The translations under genes and the position numbers were made by a program. From DASUPK01 sp036276255 (GTDB lineage: Bacteria; Actinomycetota; Thermoleophilia; Solirubrobacterales; 70-9), in the NCBI GenBank assembly GCA_036276255.1, contig DASUPK010000081.1:1-40934 (forward strand): DNA of 40,934 nt. The letters are read 5' to 3'. Shown here piece by piece: positions 39,319-40,934 of this stretch. Each line of letters starts with the position of its first letter. The first letter of the stretch is position 1. A model generated the notes under the pieces. The model was given only the letters and a program-made list of their open reading frames with translations. It was not told the DNA's origin and made no database searches.

Positions 39319-40770
39319 CTAAGGAGGGCCTTGGGTGGCGAGGCGCTCTTTGATCAGCTTGGTGACGGTGCCGCCGTCGGCGCGGCCCTTCGACTCCTTC
39401 ATCACCGCGCCGACGATGCGACCGACCGCCTTGTCGTTTCCCTGGCGCACCTGGTCGGCGGCCTCCGGCTCGGCCTCGATCGCGCGGTCGACGATCCCCT
39501 CGAGCTCAGAGGTGTCCGAGATCTGGGCGAGCCCCTCACGTTCCACGATCTCGGCGGGATCGCCGCCTTCGGTGACCAGCTTGGCCAGCACCTGCTTGCC
39601 GGCGCCATGGGAGATGGTCTTTCCCTCGACCAGGCCGGCCAGTGTCGCCACCGATTCCGGTGTCGCCATGCTCGCGAGGGGATCGTCCTCATCGCCGGCC
39701 TGGCGCAGCGCCGCGACCAGCTCGCCGGTGACCCAGTTAGCGACCGACGTCGCCGGCGCCCCGTCGCCGGCCGCCAGGGCGCGCTCGAAGTACTCGCCGT
39801 ATCCCTCGTGGAAGGCGAGCGTGGCCGCCGCCTCCTCGGTGAGGCCGATCTCACTGACGTAGCGCTCGCGACGGTGCGACGGCAGCTCGGGAAGCGATTC
39901 GCGCGCCTCCTTCAGCATGGCCTCGGTCGGCACCACCGGCACCAGGTCGGGCTCGGGGAAGTAGCGGTAGTCGTGTGCGTACTCCTTCGAGCGCAAGCTG
40001 GTGAGCGAGCCGTCGTTGGGGTCGAAATGGAGTGTCTCCTGGACGACCTCCTCCCCGCTCTCCAGCAGCTCGCGCTGGCGGACCAGCTCCGCCTCGATTC
40101 CGCGCTCGAGGAAGCGGAAGCTGTTCATGTTCTTGAGCTCGGTCTTGACGCCGAGCTCCTCCGAGCCCGCCGGGCGGATCGAGATGTTCCCGTCGACGCG
40201 GAGGCTCCCCTCCTCCATGTTCACGTCCGAGACGCCGAGCTGGCGGATCGTGGTGCGAAGCAGCTGCGCCCACTCACGTGCCTGCGCGGCCGAGCGGATG
40301 TCCGGCTCGGTGACGATCTCGACCAGCGGCGTGCCGCCGCGGTTGAAGTCGACCAGCGAGGCGCCGGAGCCATGGATCCGGCCCGACTCGCCGACGTGGA
40401 TCATCTTCGCCGCGTCCTCCTCGAGGTGGGCGCGATGAATGCGGATGTCGCCGAGCTTGCCGTTGCTGGCAAGCGGAATGTCGAATTGGCTTATTTGGTA
40501 GGCCTTGGGGCTGTCGGGATAGAAGTAGTTCTTGCGGTGGAAGATCGAGTGCGACGCCACCTCGCACTCCAGCGCCGCGGCGATCTGCAGCGCGTAGATG
40601 ATCGCCTGCTCGTTGGGCACCGGCAGCACTCCCGGGTGGGCGAGGCAGACCGGGCAGGTGTGCGTGTTCGGCGCGTCGCCGAAAGAGAGTTCGCAAGCGC
40701 AGAACATCTTCGTCTTGGTCGCCAGCTGGACGTGGATCTCCAGCCCGATCACCGCCTCGAGATCAGCCAT
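39319..40770 (-). CDS. gatB: Asp-tRNA(Asn)/Glu-tRNA(Gln) amidotransferase subunit B
   Basis: Kinase-type subunit of the GatCAB complex, which turns misacylated Glu-tRNA-Gln or Asp-tRNA-Asn into the correct amide. The 483-residue protein has GLEIHVQLATKTKMFC (9-24), zinc-ligand cysteines Cys24, Cys26, Cys39 and Cys42, the KNYFYPDSPKAYQISQ segment, and the C-terminal GatB/YqeY tail domain (GRIVGAVMKESKGRADGGTV region). The ATG at 40770 overlaps the gatA stop by 8 bases; upstream frame to 40875 is gatA antiframe. Confidence 0.97.
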   Translation of the reverse strand: MADLEAVIGLEIHVQLATKTKMFCACELSFGDAPNTHTCPVCLAHPGVLPVPNEQAIIYALQIAAALECEVASHSIFHRKNYFYPDSPKAYQISQFDIPLASNGKLGDIRIHRAHLEEDAAKMIHVGESGRIHGSGASLVDFNRGGTPLVEIVTEPDIRSAAQAREWAQLLRTTIRQLGVSDVNMEEGSLRVDGNISIRPAGSEELGVKTELKNMNSFRFLERGIEAELVRQRELLESGEEVVQETLHFDPNDGSLTSLRSKEYAHDYRYFPEPDLVPVVPTEAMLKEARESLPELPSHRRERYVSEIGLTEEAAATLAFHEGYGEYFERALAAGDGAPATSVANWVTGELVAALRQAGDEDDPLASMATPESVATLAGLVEGKTISHGAGKQVLAKLVTEGGDPAEIVEREGLAQISDTSELEGIVDRAIEAEPEAADQVRQGNDKAVGRIVGAVMKESKGRADGGTVTKLIKERLATQGPP

Positions 40771-40934
40771 CGACACCCTCCGGGCGAGCGTCGAAGCCGA
40801 TCTCCTGCTCCAGCGCGAAAGCGGCCTCGAGCAGCTTCTGCTCGCCGAAGGCGGGCGCGGCGATCTGGAACCCAACCGGCAGCTGTGAGCCGCCGCCTTC
40901 GGGTTCGGCCAGGCCCGCCGGGACCGAGATCGCC
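40763..40934 (-). CDS. gatA: Glutamyl-tRNA amidotransferase subunit A, C-terminal part (partial)
   Basis: The last 56 codons of a gene that enters from the right edge of the window. The frame reads AISVPAGLAEPEGGG, then QLPVGFQIAAPAFGEQKLLE and ends ARPEGVDG with TGA at 40765-40763. The SVPAG...LPVGFQI...FGEQKLL pattern is the conserved C-terminus of GatA amidases. The stop lies inside the gatB start, which confirms the gatA-gatB operon order. Confidence 0.93.
   Translation of the reverse strand, partial: AISVPAGLAEPEGGGSQLPVGFQIAAPAFGEQKLLEAAFALEQEIGFDARPEGVDG

Overview
The window is high-GC DNA that I read as a chromosomal piece of an actinobacterium, most likely class Thermoleophilia (Solirubrobacterales or relatives). 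The 5' end of a 16S rRNA gene looks Thermoleophilia-like by eye. The protein set fits too: an F420-type nitroreductase, a menaquinone pathway, a class A penicillin-binding protein with long disordered tails, and the tyrS / mpg / argH neighbourhood known from other Actinobacteria. No insertion sequence, phage gene, tRNA or CRISPR array was seen. Gene density is high and genes are mostly core metabolism.

Layout. 1-422: start of a leftward 16S rRNA gene. 423-828: its leader, with boxA, an intrinsic terminator, a candidate structured RNA and a strong promoter. 829-5089: tyrS (-) and the divergent penicillin-binding protein gene (+). 5155-17649: a long leftward run. It starts with a leucine leader peptide and leuA, then an F420-type oxidoreductase, then an XRE-cupin regulator at the head of a tightly packed operon: leuC-leuD-methyltransferase-leuB-ilvE-cimA-DegT aminotransferase-argH-mpg. 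17730-21329: AI-2E-type transporter, a membrane protein, a secreted calcium-repeat protein and a quinone oxidoreductase. 21384-24097: serC-serA. 24229-25403: two small membrane proteins, then a gene remnant. 25628-36408: branched-chain amino acid genes interleaved with menaquinone genes: ilvC and menE (-), menB-menA-menC-menD (+), menF-ilvN-ilvB (-). 36685-39303: a UDP-sulfoquinovose synthase, a divergent DUF2304-GT2 fusion glycosyltransferase and a small zinc-ribbon membrane protein. 39319-40934: gatB and the end of gatA.

How the genes work together. CimA, LeuA, LeuCD, LeuB, IlvBN, IlvC and IlvE together cover most of leucine, valine and threonine-independent isoleucine synthesis (ilvD is not in the window). 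MenF, D, C, E, B and A make demethylmenaquinone from chorismate (MenH and the final methyltransferase are not here). SerC and SerA give serine.

The most notable regulatory signals are three. (1) A 19-residue leucine-rich leader peptide lies upstream of leuA, and its run of five Leu codons is complementary to the leuA Shine-Dalgarno over 12 positions, which suggests translational attenuation. (2) A promoter, structured RNA and intrinsic terminator precede boxA in the rRNA leader. (3) Three GTACGT half-sites overlap the promoter of the XRE-cupin gene that heads the 10-kb amino-acid operon. Many genes also show a -10 box 6-10 bases before the start codon, the signature of leaderless mRNAs.
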